A stretch of 64,000 bases of DNA from a bacterium (lineage in GTDB: Bacteria; Sumerlaeota; Sumerlaeia; SLMS01; JAHLLQ01), in contig JAHLLQ010000002.1 in assembly GCA_020444065.1 (NCBI GenBank), positions 310,001 to 374,000 of the forward strand. Direction: 5' to 3'. Positions 8,572-17,353 of this stretch are shown one piece after another (within the stretch, counting starts at the first letter, position 1; every line of letters begins with the position of its first letter). A program made the translations under genes and the position numbers. The notes under the pieces are model-generated. The model ran no database searches and was not told the origin of the DNA. It saw nothing but the letters and a program-made list of their open reading frames with translations.

Positions 8572-10326
8572 ATGACAACCGAACCAATGACATTACCCCC
8601 GGTTCCCCGCTGGCTGCTTGTTCTGGCGGGGATTCTCCTATTTGCCTACGCGCCGTATGCGATGTTGCGCGGTCTGGATCCCGACGAGGTCCAGATGACC
8701 GCTGCGGCGTACGCGGTGGCGCACGGACAGCAGCTTTACACACAGGTCTGGGACAATCACGGTCCGCTTGTCGCGGAGGGAATTGCGGTCCTTATTCGCC
8801 TTTTCGATCCTGATTCCTACGAGTTCCTATACGTGCTCCGCGGAGTCATGTTGGCGCTTATGTCCGCCGGGTTTGTCTTCTTCTGGCGGACAAGTCGGCA
8901 TGTATTTGCCGAAGAATCGCGACTGCCGATCATCGCACTGATTCTCTTCGCGGCTTCACCTGCCCTGTTTGAGAAGAGTTGGGAAATCCGCGGCGACAAC
9001 CCGATGAACATACTCTGGATCGCCAGCCTGATGTGTTGGTTCGCTGCTTGGCGGAAAGAGAAATACATCCTCTGGCTGCTTTCGGGCGCCTTGGTCGGTG
9101 CCTGTTTCTTCTTCAGTTTGAAGACCCTGTTTCTCGGATTCTCAGCCGGGTTGATGTTCATTGCGGCAATGATCTTCCGGCGGAAACTCATGGTGGTTCC
9201 GCTGGCGCTGTATGGCGCCGGTTCGATGATTACCCCGGCCATCATGTCGATCGGGTTCAAGATATCCGGAAACGGCGCTGCATTCATCGAGCAGTTCGTC
9301 GGCAAGAACATGGATCGCGCCCGCCCCCCGATCTTCGAAGGCTTCGACGAGTTCACCGACCTCTCGACGATTTGGGCGTACGCAACGCTGCTTGTTCTCG
9401 GATGGACGGCCTATCGCATTGCGCGTCGCAAAGCACCGGCCGAGATTGCGATTCTATGGCCGGCCGCTGCATTCCTCGTATTCCAGTACATGTTTCTCAT
9501 GCCGACTTTTCACTACCAGAGCCTCCTTGTGGTTGCCGCGCCGATTGCGTTGTTGTCCGCATGGGCGTTGTGCGATGTCGCGGATTCCATTGCTCGGAGC
9601 AACCTCCCCATCACTCGGCGTGAGCCCATCATCGTGACAGGCCTGGTATTGGCCGTGATTGCAATGATGGATACTGAACGGAAGGCGGAACTGATACTTC
9701 CGAACGAGATCGCCTTAGGTAATTCGTGGCAGGAAGTTATTCCCAAAAACACGACCGTATTCGACGGATACGGTCATCCGTTGTTTCGCCCTCACCCTTT
9801 CGAATACAAGGCGTTCGTGACGACTCTGCGCGATCGATATGAAGCGGGCGACCTGCCCATCGATGTTCCACGGGGCCTTGAGCGTGAGAATGTCCTGTAC
9901 GTGGTCTACGACAAGCGCGTTCGCAAGTTGGGTGCGGATGTCGTACTGGCGCTGAGAGCCTCCATGGTCCCGCTGAAGACCCCCGGTCTTCTGGCGGCTG
10001 GCAAGGTTGTTGAGCGAGGTGATGCAGAAGAAGTCGAGGTCGTGATCCCCCGGGAAGCGGAATACTACTTCGGCTCTGCCGAAAATGGGGACGCAGTTGA
10101 GTGGCTCTTGGTCAATGGTGATCCAGTAACGGCTCCGGGGCCAGTGTTCTTGAAGGCGGACCGCGTCATGTTGGATTGGGATGGAGATGGGCCTTTACTC
10201 TTATGTGTCGCCAAGCCGGATGAATGGAATCGCAAGGGAGCAATCATTTCGGCGACAGAGGATCTCCCAGATCCTGGCGATGAGAAAGCCACTCGTACGA
10301 TCTGGCCAGAGTATTTTGAGTATTGA
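8572..10326 (+). CDS. Polytopic GT-C-type glycosyltransferase (ArnT/PMT-like)
   Basis: 584 residues with about ten hydrophobic segments up to residue ~390, then a soluble tail of about 190 residues. The first extracytoplasmic loop contains GLDPDEVQ and WDNHGPL, the acidic DxDE-like and DxHGP motifs of the PMT/ArnT group, which move sugars from polyprenyl-phosphate carriers to acceptors on the periplasmic side. Substrate unknown. The neighbouring minus-strand gene is a DPM1-like GT2 with membrane helices, a plausible source of polyprenyl-phosphate-sugar. Its TGA (10324-10326) directly abuts the stop codon of that convergent gene. Confidence 0.7.
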   Translation: MTTEPMTLPPVPRWLLVLAGILLFAYAPYAMLRGLDPDEVQMTAAAYAVAHGQQLYTQVWDNHGPLVAEGIAVLIRLFDPDSYEFLYVLRGVMLALMSAGFVFFWRTSRHVFAEESRLPIIALILFAASPALFEKSWEIRGDNPMNILWIASLMCWFAAWRKEKYILWLLSGALVGACFFFSLKTLFLGFSAGLMFIAAMIFRRKLMVVPLALYGAGSMITPAIMSIGFKISGNGAAFIEQFVGKNMDRARPPIFEGFDEFTDLSTIWAYATLLVLGWTAYRIARRKAPAEIAILWPAAAFLVFQYMFLMPTFHYQSLLVVAAPIALLSAWALCDVADSIARSNLPITRREPIIVTGLVLAVIAMMDTERKAELILPNEIALGNSWQEVIPKNTTVFDGYGHPLFRPHPFEYKAFVTTLRDRYEAGDLPIDVPRGLERENVLYVVYDKRVRKLGADVVLALRASMVPLKTPGLLAAGKVVERGDAEEVEVVIPREAEYYFGSAENGDAVEWLLVNGDPVTAPGPVFLKADRVMLDWDGDGPLLLCVAKPDEWNRKGAIISATEDLPDPGDEKATRTIWPEYFEY

Positions 10327-11214
10327 TCAGGCCTTGCGCTGCGTGACGATTAATTCCGCTAGCAAACCAACGCCGCCAAGAAGGACGCCCACGCAAATCA
10401 GAATAATGTCCGACTCCTGCAGCGTGTGACCCGAGAGCACCAGCAGATCGAAGATCCCCTTCACGATTCCGAGGAGAATCATCCCCGCGGCCAGCGGCAT
10501 GTAAACCCGCAGCGGACGGAAGAACGTCATGATGCGGAGGATCGTCGTGATGTACTTGCTGCTGTCGGCTACGGGGTGGAACTTCGACTTCCCGATTCGC
10601 TTGTAATATGGTGTCGACACGTACTTCACGGGATGGCCGTTCGTCAGGAAGGCGAGCGTCATGCTTGTCACGCACGAGAAACCGTCCGGCATGACCCAGA
10701 GATAGCGGAGCATCACATCTCGCTTGAATGCTTTCAGGCCCGTATTCAAGTCCGGAATATGATGGCCCGAGATATAGATCGCGAGCTGGCGGATGAACCA
10801 CTTCGCCATGAAACGCAACGCCCGGTACGTGCCGCGTTCGCTCGTACGCGCGCCATTCACCTGATCGTAGCGCGGCATATAGGATAACATCTTTGGGATC
10901 GTTTTTGGTTCGTACGTTCCATCCGCATCCAACATCACGATGATCTCGCCGCGAGCATTGATGATGCCTGTTCGCCGGCTGGCGCCGCTGCCCTGATTCA
11001 CCATGTGGCGAATCACGCGCACACCGGCCTTCTCCGCCAGGTCCGGCGTTCTGTCGCGCGATTTATCATCGACGACCAGGATCTCGTACTCGCGCCCCGT
11101 CTGATCCATCACGGCGCGCACCGCTTCGATTACCGGAACAATGGCCTTCTCCTCGTTGTAGGCGGGAATCACCACGGAGATGAAATCGGGTTCTGAAGGG
11201 GCGTAGTCGCGCAT
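10327..11214 (-). CDS. Family 2 glycosyltransferase, polyprenyl-phosphate sugar synthase-like
   Basis: 295 residues. The GT-A domain at the N-terminus has SVVIPAYNEEKAI, LVVDDKSRDRT and the metal-binding LDADGTYEP. Two hydrophobic helices close the protein (about 238-256 and 268-288). This is the layout of DPM1/GtrB-like enzymes that charge undecaprenyl phosphate with mannose or glucose at the cytoplasmic face. It converges on a GT-C protein that would use such a carrier, with stop codons back to back and no space for a separate terminator between them. Confidence 0.85.
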   Translation of the reverse strand: MRDYAPSEPDFISVVIPAYNEEKAIVPVIEAVRAVMDQTGREYEILVVDDKSRDRTPDLAEKAGVRVIRHMVNQGSGASRRTGIINARGEIIVMLDADGTYEPKTIPKMLSYMPRYDQVNGARTSERGTYRALRFMAKWFIRQLAIYISGHHIPDLNTGLKAFKRDVMLRYLWVMPDGFSCVTSMTLAFLTNGHPVKYVSTPYYKRIGKSKFHPVADSSKYITTILRIMTFFRPLRVYMPLAAGMILLGIVKGIFDLLVLSGHTLQESDIILICVGVLLGGVGLLAELIVTQRKA

Positions 11215-11394
11215 GGGGAGACCTCGAAGATCCTGCGGAGATTTGCAAAGACCTATTCATTGCGCGCCAACGAAGAGTGAGGGGTCAAGGCTCGTTCCGC
11301 CATCTCCTTTTGCGAGGAAGTGAGCCGCCGAATTCTGGTTGGCAACACCTGTTTATGGCGCCATGCTCCATTCAGGCGATGAAGGGGGTAAACC

Positions 11395-12225
11395 ATGTGG
11401 AAATTGGCGTTGGGTTGGGTTCTGGTGGTCGTGGTTCTTGCGGTGCTGGGATATGTCCTGACCTGGAAATACCTTCCCAAGGACAAACCGCATTGGCGTC
11501 GGGCCGCGTGGGTTGTCAGCACTCCCGTCATGTTCTTCTGGCTTTGGATGGGTCTGGACGAGCTCTTCGCGTGGCCGGTTGCCGTCCTGACCGGGGAAAT
11601 CCGCGCGCTTCCGGGATTCGAATTCACCGCTATCCTCGTCGGCGTTTGTGCGGCGGTCGTTCAGCAATGGACGAACGAACGCCACCCTCCAAAAGATCGC
11701 TTCGTCGCGCACAACGGCATCGTATTGGCCATCTTCGCCGCGCTGATCCAGTACATGTCGCCCCTGGCTCGCCCTGCGACTCATCCCCGCTTTGCCGGCG
11801 AATGGAAGGACGGTGTCTGCATGCAGAGCGAGGGATACCTCTGTGCGCCCGCCTCAGTGGCGACGCTGCTGCGAGAAATGGGCATCGAGACAACGGAGGA
11901 AGAAGTCTGTCGCCGCATGATGGTCAGCACCATGGGCTCCCTCGAATGGGACATGCTGCGCGCCGTCAGGTCCTACGGCCTGGATGCGAATCTGCGTTGG
12001 ATCGGCAAAGACCCCGGGACGATCCCCACGCCATGCATGGCGATGGTGCGCCTGATGACGAAGGAGGGGAAGCCCGGGCTCGCTCACGCACTGACGGTTC
12101 TCGATCAGAAGGGTGACATTCTGACCTTCGGCGATCCGCTGGCCGGGCGATTCGATTGGGATCGCGAGATGACTCGGCGGAACTACTACTTCCAGGGTAT
12201 CGTGATTGTCGCAAACCCGCAGTAG
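11395..12225 (+). CDS. Membrane-anchored C39-type (papain-like) cysteine peptidase
   Basis: 276 residues. About four hydrophobic segments lie in residues 3-22, 38-56, 77-92 and 106-121, followed by a soluble domain at 135-276. That domain has the C39 active site in order: Q144 and C150 in QSEGYLCAPASV (Q-x5-C as in bacteriocin-processing peptidases), H231 in LAHALTVLD and D247 in FGDPLAG. All catalytic residues are present. No ABC transporter domain or double-glycine leader peptide gene is nearby, so the substrate is unknown; cleavage of a periplasmic or secreted protein is a guess. It lies upstream of ybaB-recR, where dnaX often sits in other genomes. Confidence 0.72.
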   Translation: MWKLALGWVLVVVVLAVLGYVLTWKYLPKDKPHWRRAAWVVSTPVMFFWLWMGLDELFAWPVAVLTGEIRALPGFEFTAILVGVCAAVVQQWTNERHPPKDRFVAHNGIVLAIFAALIQYMSPLARPATHPRFAGEWKDGVCMQSEGYLCAPASVATLLREMGIETTEEEVCRRMMVSTMGSLEWDMLRAVRSYGLDANLRWIGKDPGTIPTPCMAMVRLMTKEGKPGLAHALTVLDQKGDILTFGDPLAGRFDWDREMTRRNYYFQGIVIVANPQ

Positions 12226-12348
12226 GGGAGTGCGCCGAATCCCCTCCACTTCCCGGTTGTCGCGCCGCGTCGGACTCCTCCATAATTGTCTTCCGTTTGC
12301 GGCAAATTGCCGCGCGCCGACTCTTAGAATTCGAATCAGGTGAAGAAT

Positions 12349-12660
12349 ATGATCGATCCAGGAATGATCCGGAAGCTGCAGAGCGACCTGAATACTCGCG
12401 TCGAGAAGATGCATGAAGATCTCGAGAACGAGACCGTTGAAGGAAGCGCGGGCGGTGGTGTCGTGAAGGTAACCGTCAGCGGGACGCGCGAAGTCCGCGC
12501 CGTCCAGATCGGTCCCGAGGCGATCGACCCGGACGACCCCGAGATGCTGCAGGACCTTGTGATGGCTGCAGTTAACCAGGGGTTGGACGCCGCCAAGAAG
12601 CTCCACGAGGAGCGTGTCTCGGCGATCACTGGCGGCATGCGTTTCCCGGGCCTGATCTGA
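12349..12660 (+). CDS. ybaB: YbaB/EbfC-family nucleoid-associated protein
   Basis: 103 residues from the ATG at 12349, chosen because AGGTGA lies 5 nt upstream; a GTG nine bases earlier is possible but would use the ribosome site as coding sequence. The family motifs are the N-terminal helix GMIRKLQSDLNTRVEKM, the glycine-rich VEGSAGGGVVKVTVSG, and a C-terminal GLDAAKKLHEE. YbaB forms dimers that bind DNA without strict sequence preference. The gene pair ybaB-recR is widely conserved and is seen here with a 12-nt gap. Confidence 0.92.
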   Translation: MIDPGMIRKLQSDLNTRVEKMHEDLENETVEGSAGGGVVKVTVSGTREVRAVQIGPEAIDPDDPEMLQDLVMAAVNQGLDAAKKLHEERVSAITGGMRFPGLI

Positions 12661-12672
12661 TCGCGCCACGTC

Positions 12673-13275
12673 ATGTCGCCTTTACCGAAAGCCCTTGAAG
12701 TCGCCATCGCGGAGCTCGGCAAACTGCCCGGCATCGGTCGTCGCAGCGCCGAGCGGATGGCCTTTGCGCTGCTCCAGGCCGAAAAGGCCCAGGTTGCCGA
12801 GTTGTCCGATGCTCTCGTTCGCTTGCGCGAGGAGATCGGTACGTGCCCGACTTGCGGCTACTTCACGGACGCGGGGGAGTGCCCGATCTGCTCCGATCGC
12901 GGGCGTGATCGAACGGCGCTCTGCGTCGTCGAGCGCGATCTCGACGTCGTGGCGATCGAGCGGGCTGGCGGTTTTCGCGGTATGTACCACGTCTTGGGCG
13001 GCGTGCTGTCGCCGTTGAAGGGTGTTACGCCTGAAGACTTGAATATCGATATGCTGTTTCGCCGTCTGGATGGAGGGGAGTTCCGCGAGGTGATCCTGGC
13101 GACCAGCCCGAGCGTCGAAGGCGACGCGACGGCCCTCTACCTGTCCAACCTACTCGCGGATCGCGCTCTTTCGGTCACTCGGATCGGTCGCGGCGTGCCC
13201 ATGGGCGGTTCGTTGGACCTGAGCGACGCAGGCACACTGCGCCTCGCACTCGAAGGACGACGAACCATAGACTAG
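12673..13275 (+). CDS. recR: Recombination mediator RecR
   Basis: 200 residues, full length. RecR works with RecF and RecO to load RecA at gaps. Visible in order are the helix-hairpin-helix region LGKLPGIGRRSAERMAF, the four-cysteine zinc finger (CPTC and CPIC around residues 58-75), the Toprim domain beginning LCVVERDLDVVAIE, and the C-terminal Walker-B-like region with IGRGVPMGGSLDLSD. It follows ybaB and precedes waaA by 8 nt, probably in one operon. Confidence 0.96.
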   Translation: MSPLPKALEVAIAELGKLPGIGRRSAERMAFALLQAEKAQVAELSDALVRLREEIGTCPTCGYFTDAGECPICSDRGRDRTALCVVERDLDVVAIERAGGFRGMYHVLGGVLSPLKGVTPEDLNIDMLFRRLDGGEFREVILATSPSVEGDATALYLSNLLADRALSVTRIGRGVPMGGSLDLSDAGTLRLALEGRRTID

Positions 13276-13283
13276 GATCCGGC

Positions 13284-14570
13284 ATGAATCACTTCGACCT
13301 TGCCTATCTTGCGGCACTTCCGGTTCTTGCGCCGGTCGTGACCTACAAGCGGATGCGCTACGGCAAGTATCGCGAGAGCCTGCCGGGGATGCTTGGCAAG
13401 CGCCTTCCGTCGCCGCCGTTCTCGCCGGCCGGCGTGGAGCGCTGCTGGCTGCACAGCGTCTCCGTTGGCGAAACGATTGCCGCCGGCAGCATCTACAAAT
13501 CTCTGCGGCATCGTGAGCTTGGCTGGGATTTCCTGGCGACAACAACGACTGAAACAGGCCAGGCACAAGCGAAGCGCACGCTCGAAGGAGCAGAAGCCTT
13601 TGCGTATGCTCCGGCGGATTTTTCCTGGACGGTTCGCGCATTTCTCGACGCCTACAATCCGTCGCTCTATTGCCTGTTCGAGACGGAGATTTGGCCGAAT
13701 CTTCTGAGCCAGTGCGGGCAGCGCGGCATTCCCGTGTACCTGATCAACGGCAAGGTCAGCGATCGCAGCGCCGAGCGCTACGCTCGCGCCAGAGCGCTCT
13801 TCCGCGGGCCGCTCTCGAGCATCCATCGCTTTTTCATGCAAACCGAGAAGGACGCCGAACGCATGGCGCGCATCCTGGGATCGGACGAACTGGTTCGCGT
13901 CTTCGGCAACGTGAAGTTCGATGCGCTGCCGACTCCGCTGACCGTCGACGAACGCGCCGACATCCGCGGCCGTTGGGGTGCAGGCGAGGACACGATCGTC
14001 ATTCTGGCCGGCAGCACACACCCCGGTGAGGAGGAGATCGTTCTCGAAGCTTACCGGCGTGCGCGGCTGACGAACCCGAACGCGCTGCTCGTTCTGGCGC
14101 CAAGACATCCGGAACGCTTCAGCCCCGTGGCCGAGTTGCTCACCCGGGCGGACATGCGCGTTCATCGAACCAGCACCGGGCCGAATCCGGGTGATGCAGA
14201 CGTGGTGCTGCTGGACGAAATGGGAGTGCTTGCCCGCAGCTTCGGCGCCGCGGAGATTGCGCTGGTTGCCGGCAGTTGGTGCCCCGTTGGCGGGCACAAC
14301 TTGCTCGAGGCCGGCGTCCATGGGATCCCTGTCCTGCGCGGTCCCGATATGCACAGTCAGCCCGACATCGTGCGCGTTCTGGGGCCGGAACAGGGCGCGC
14401 CTGAGGTCTCCGCCGAGGATCTCGGCGATTGGCTGATTCGCCTGTGCCGCGACGCGGATGAACGCGAACGCCTGGGGCAGCTTGCGGCCAAGGCCTCGAA
14501 CTCGAATCGAGGCGCCGCCGGCAAGGTCGTAGATGCTATGCTGGAAGATCTGGCGAAGTCCCGCCGCTAA
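13284..14570 (+). CDS. waaA: 3-deoxy-D-manno-octulosonic acid (Kdo) transferase
   Basis: 428 residues, normal for WaaA/KdtA. It transfers Kdo from CMP-Kdo to lipid IVA, the first inner-core step of LPS, at the cytoplasmic face. An N-terminal hydrophobic anchor (about 5-20) is followed by HSVSVGET with the catalytic glutamate, then the acceptor motif LFETEIWPNL, VFGNVKFD, the donor motif AGSTHPGEEE, and GGHNLLEAGVHGIPVL. Its presence indicates an LPS outer membrane. ATG has AGGA 6 nt upstream. The TAA stop interlocks with the TAG stop of the convergent gene (CTAA). Confidence 0.95.
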   Translation: MNHFDLAYLAALPVLAPVVTYKRMRYGKYRESLPGMLGKRLPSPPFSPAGVERCWLHSVSVGETIAAGSIYKSLRHRELGWDFLATTTTETGQAQAKRTLEGAEAFAYAPADFSWTVRAFLDAYNPSLYCLFETEIWPNLLSQCGQRGIPVYLINGKVSDRSAERYARARALFRGPLSSIHRFFMQTEKDAERMARILGSDELVRVFGNVKFDALPTPLTVDERADIRGRWGAGEDTIVILAGSTHPGEEEIVLEAYRRARLTNPNALLVLAPRHPERFSPVAELLTRADMRVHRTSTGPNPGDADVVLLDEMGVLARSFGAAEIALVAGSWCPVGGHNLLEAGVHGIPVLRGPDMHSQPDIVRVLGPEQGAPEVSAEDLGDWLIRLCRDADERERLGQLAAKASNSNRGAAGKVVDAMLEDLAKSRR

Positions 14571-15466
14571 TCCCTGAATCGCATTGCCAGCTTCGGAATT
14601 GGCTCATCGCGATAGCCCGCCAGGTAGGCCATGGCGAATCGCGCATGCCATTCGTCAGGACCGTCCGGGCGGCGCAGCGCATCGCTGATTCGCAGCCGAT
14701 AGCGCATCCTCTCAGCCACGCCCAGGTACTCCCCGAGGATCATGTCGCGCAATTCCGGGTACTTCTCGACGAAACACCGTGCGCTCGCGCCGCGCTCCCA
14801 GGATTTCGCAGAGTACTGTTTCGGCTCGAACAAGTGGTGGTGATACAGGAACGCATCCGCGGCGTACAAAATCCGCAGTCCGATCTTCTGCAGCCGATAG
14901 GCGTACTCGTTGTCCTCGTAGGCGGGGTAGGGGAAGTTGACGTCGAAGAGGTGTCCCTCGTCGAACCACTTCCGGTGGATCGATGCGTTCAGCGTATGGA
15001 AATACACCCAGTCCGCTTCGCCGTTTGGGGGGATCAGGTAGTAGAATGAATCGTGGTGCGCCACCCAGTGCATGAAGTCGTTGATGATGACCTCCGGTGC
15101 CCACCGGGAGTTGCCAAAGACGGCGTGACCGGGATCTTCGCGATGACGGCGATCGTGGACCTGAAGGAAGCCGGGCTCCAGCCGCACATCGTCGTTCAGG
15201 AACAGGATGACCTCGCCCTTTGCAATCTCGACAGCGGCATTGCGTGCTCGAGCCGGTCCGCCCTTGTCGGTTTGAAGCCACTCGAGCGACCAGGGCCCCT
15301 TCCACTCCTCGGCTGTCGAGCGCATTTCCGGCGGACCGCCGTCACAGGCGACGATCACTTCTGCCGGCGCGTCGAATTCCTGGCGCCCGAGCGTTTCCAG
15401 GCAGGTTCGCAATCGATCGATGCGATCGTAGACAGGAATAATGATCGAGAGGCGACAGGATGTCAT
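14567..15466 (-). CDS. Family 2 glycosyltransferase with galactosyltransferase-like C-terminus
   Basis: 299 residues from the ATG at 15466, where RLSIIIPVYDRIDRL begins; a far longer open frame continues upstream but has no family similarity and is antisense shadow. The GT-A core has VIVACDGG, GGPARARNAAVE and the metal-binding FLNDDVRLEP. The later block FPYPAYEDNEYAYRLQK resembles the second acidic motif of GT2/GT27-like enzymes. No membrane helix. Likely a soluble or peripheral enzyme for surface glycans; substrate unknown. It is divergent from a polytopic membrane protein gene 102 nt away. Confidence 0.8.
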   Translation of the reverse strand: MTSCRLSIIIPVYDRIDRLRTCLETLGRQEFDAPAEVIVACDGGPPEMRSTAEEWKGPWSLEWLQTDKGGPARARNAAVEIAKGEVILFLNDDVRLEPGFLQVHDRRHREDPGHAVFGNSRWAPEVIINDFMHWVAHHDSFYYLIPPNGEADWVYFHTLNASIHRKWFDEGHLFDVNFPYPAYEDNEYAYRLQKIGLRILYAADAFLYHHHLFEPKQYSAKSWERGASARCFVEKYPELRDMILGEYLGVAERMRYRLRISDALRRPDGPDEWHARFAMAYLAGYRDEPIPKLAMRFRD

Positions 15467-15568
15467 CGTTGGGTTGCTCTTGGGCTCCAGCCTTGTGGAG
15501 AATCGCCCCGACGTTTCGGCTCGCCGGGCCTTGTCGTCAATCCTTGAGGTCTCTTCGTTTCTGCGCCC

Positions 15569-17338
15569 ATGCCGCTGCTCATCGCCGGGTTGGCCACACT
15601 TCTTCTGCTCATTCCGATCCTGGTGACGAACTTCCAGGATGGCAAAGCCGGCTCGCCCCTGGCCTGGATCTTCGTCGTCGGTGTGGGGTTCGCCCACCTT
15701 CCCCTTGCCATTTGGTGGAAGCCATTGCGGCGGTTCATCGATCCGCCGGAGACGCCGACGCTCCTTCGGACGCCGGTGAAGAGGCTTCACATTGGCATTC
15801 TTGCAGCGGGTCTGATCGCACTCTCCGCCATAGTCCTGATCAATGAGAATGCGCTTGTCGGTGGAATCTTCGAACGCCCGGTCGATCCGGGAGCCGGTGG
15901 ATCGCTGCCCTTGATGGCGCAGGTCTGCAATCGATTGCTCCAGGGCCTGCCACTCTACGAGCAACGGTACGAGATGACATCGTACTCCACGCTCAACTCC
16001 TACGCCCCGGGGATGCCGCTGCCGTTCGCCCTGGCGCGCAGCCTGGGGTTCGATTGGAGGTTCGCGACGGTAGGCGCGCTTGTCCTTTTGCTTCCGATGT
16101 TGGCGGCCGGGTTGACGATGCTCTTTCGAGCGACCGCCGACTGGAACGCCTGGAAGCGAAGCGTGATGCTCCTCGGCTTTCCGGCGATTGCCATTGGTTG
16201 GATGGTGTTGCCTCTCGGGAAAGATTACCTCCTGGACGGCAGCGCTCCCCCAATCTGGCCGTTCATTCTGCTTTTCGCACTTGCGCTGTCTGCCCGAGCG
16301 CACCTGCTGGCCTCCATCTGCATGTCCGTCCTCGCGGCAATGAGTATCGGCTGGCTCATGCTGTTGCCGCTCTACATTGGGTTGGTATGGAACGAGGACC
16401 GGCGGTTGGCTCCAACTTGTACGTTCATGGCACTGCTCCTGCCCCTGCTGCTGTATGGGCTCCAGTTGAACTCGTTTCACGATCTGATCCGCGGGGCGCT
16501 GGGCGAGACGCTCGCAGGCGGAAACTTCCAGGCGGAGCAGGGGCTGACCTACCGGATGCCCTTCCTGACCGGTCTCTGGGATTTTGTGGCGATGCGATCG
16601 CTGCTCTTCGTTCTCGTGCTTGTGGCGCTGATGCGAATCGCTATGGCTTTGATGGATGCAGAGATGCCAAGGCGCCGTCGGCTCGAGCTCTTTGCGCTGG
16701 CAGGATTCCTGGTCATCTGCGCGTCGCCAATCGCCTTCTACTACCACTACTACGCGCACCTGCTGCTGCTGGCCGGGCTGATGCCAGGGTGGGCCGGCGC
16801 CTCCCTGAAGAGCGAACCCTCTCCGCCGAAAGCCCCTGAAATTGCCTTGCCGGCTGTCCTTGCCGTGGCCGCTGCGCTCCTTCCTGCATGGACGCTGAGT
16901 CGAATCGCCGATGAGCCGATCGATACTTCGCCCGATCTTCACTTCAGGGATGTGCTGTCGACGGGCTGGTATCCCCCCGGCGAGGACAGCACTTGGGGGG
17001 CGGCGCTGAGGCCGACTTTGAGCGTTCCACTGGCCCGCAGCGCACCGGCGGTCCTGAACTTGCATCTCGGGGTTCTGGAGAATCCGAACGGCCCTGCCAA
17101 TCGGGTTCGCGTGTCTGTGAATGGACTGCCGACGGCCACCTGGTTTCCCACGGACAGCCCATTCGGTGTCCTGTCGGTGGTTTGCGACGATGGCGAATTG
17201 TTCACCGGTGCGAACTCGGTGGCTCTCGATGTCGATTGGAGCGAATCGCCCACGAGCCTCGGGATCGGGCACGACGATCGGCCGCTTTCTGTTTTCTTCG
17301 GCGGATTGACCTATCAACCGTTGGAATCTGAACCCTGA
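15569..17338 (+). CDS. Polytopic membrane protein with C-terminal extracytoplasmic domain
   Basis: 589 residues. Roughly ten to eleven hydrophobic segments fill residues 1-435; about 435-589 is soluble, beta-rich and probably periplasmic. The first large loop has NENALVGGIFERPVDPGAGG and a tyrosine-rich stretch, a layout seen in GT-C-like proteins, but no clear DxD/ExD catalytic motif was recognised. I therefore call it a membrane protein of unknown, possibly glycan-related, function. It resembles in plan, not obviously in sequence, the proteins at 8572 and 59154. Confidence 0.55.
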   Translation: MPLLIAGLATLLLLIPILVTNFQDGKAGSPLAWIFVVGVGFAHLPLAIWWKPLRRFIDPPETPTLLRTPVKRLHIGILAAGLIALSAIVLINENALVGGIFERPVDPGAGGSLPLMAQVCNRLLQGLPLYEQRYEMTSYSTLNSYAPGMPLPFALARSLGFDWRFATVGALVLLLPMLAAGLTMLFRATADWNAWKRSVMLLGFPAIAIGWMVLPLGKDYLLDGSAPPIWPFILLFALALSARAHLLASICMSVLAAMSIGWLMLLPLYIGLVWNEDRRLAPTCTFMALLLPLLLYGLQLNSFHDLIRGALGETLAGGNFQAEQGLTYRMPFLTGLWDFVAMRSLLFVLVLVALMRIAMALMDAEMPRRRRLELFALAGFLVICASPIAFYYHYYAHLLLLAGLMPGWAGASLKSEPSPPKAPEIALPAVLAVAAALLPAWTLSRIADEPIDTSPDLHFRDVLSTGWYPPGEDSTWGAALRPTLSVPLARSAPAVLNLHLGVLENPNGPANRVRVSVNGLPTATWFPTDSPFGVLSVVCDDGELFTGANSVALDVDWSESPTSLGIGHDDRPLSVFFGGLTYQPLESEP

Positions 17339-17353
17339 GAGGAAGAACACGAA

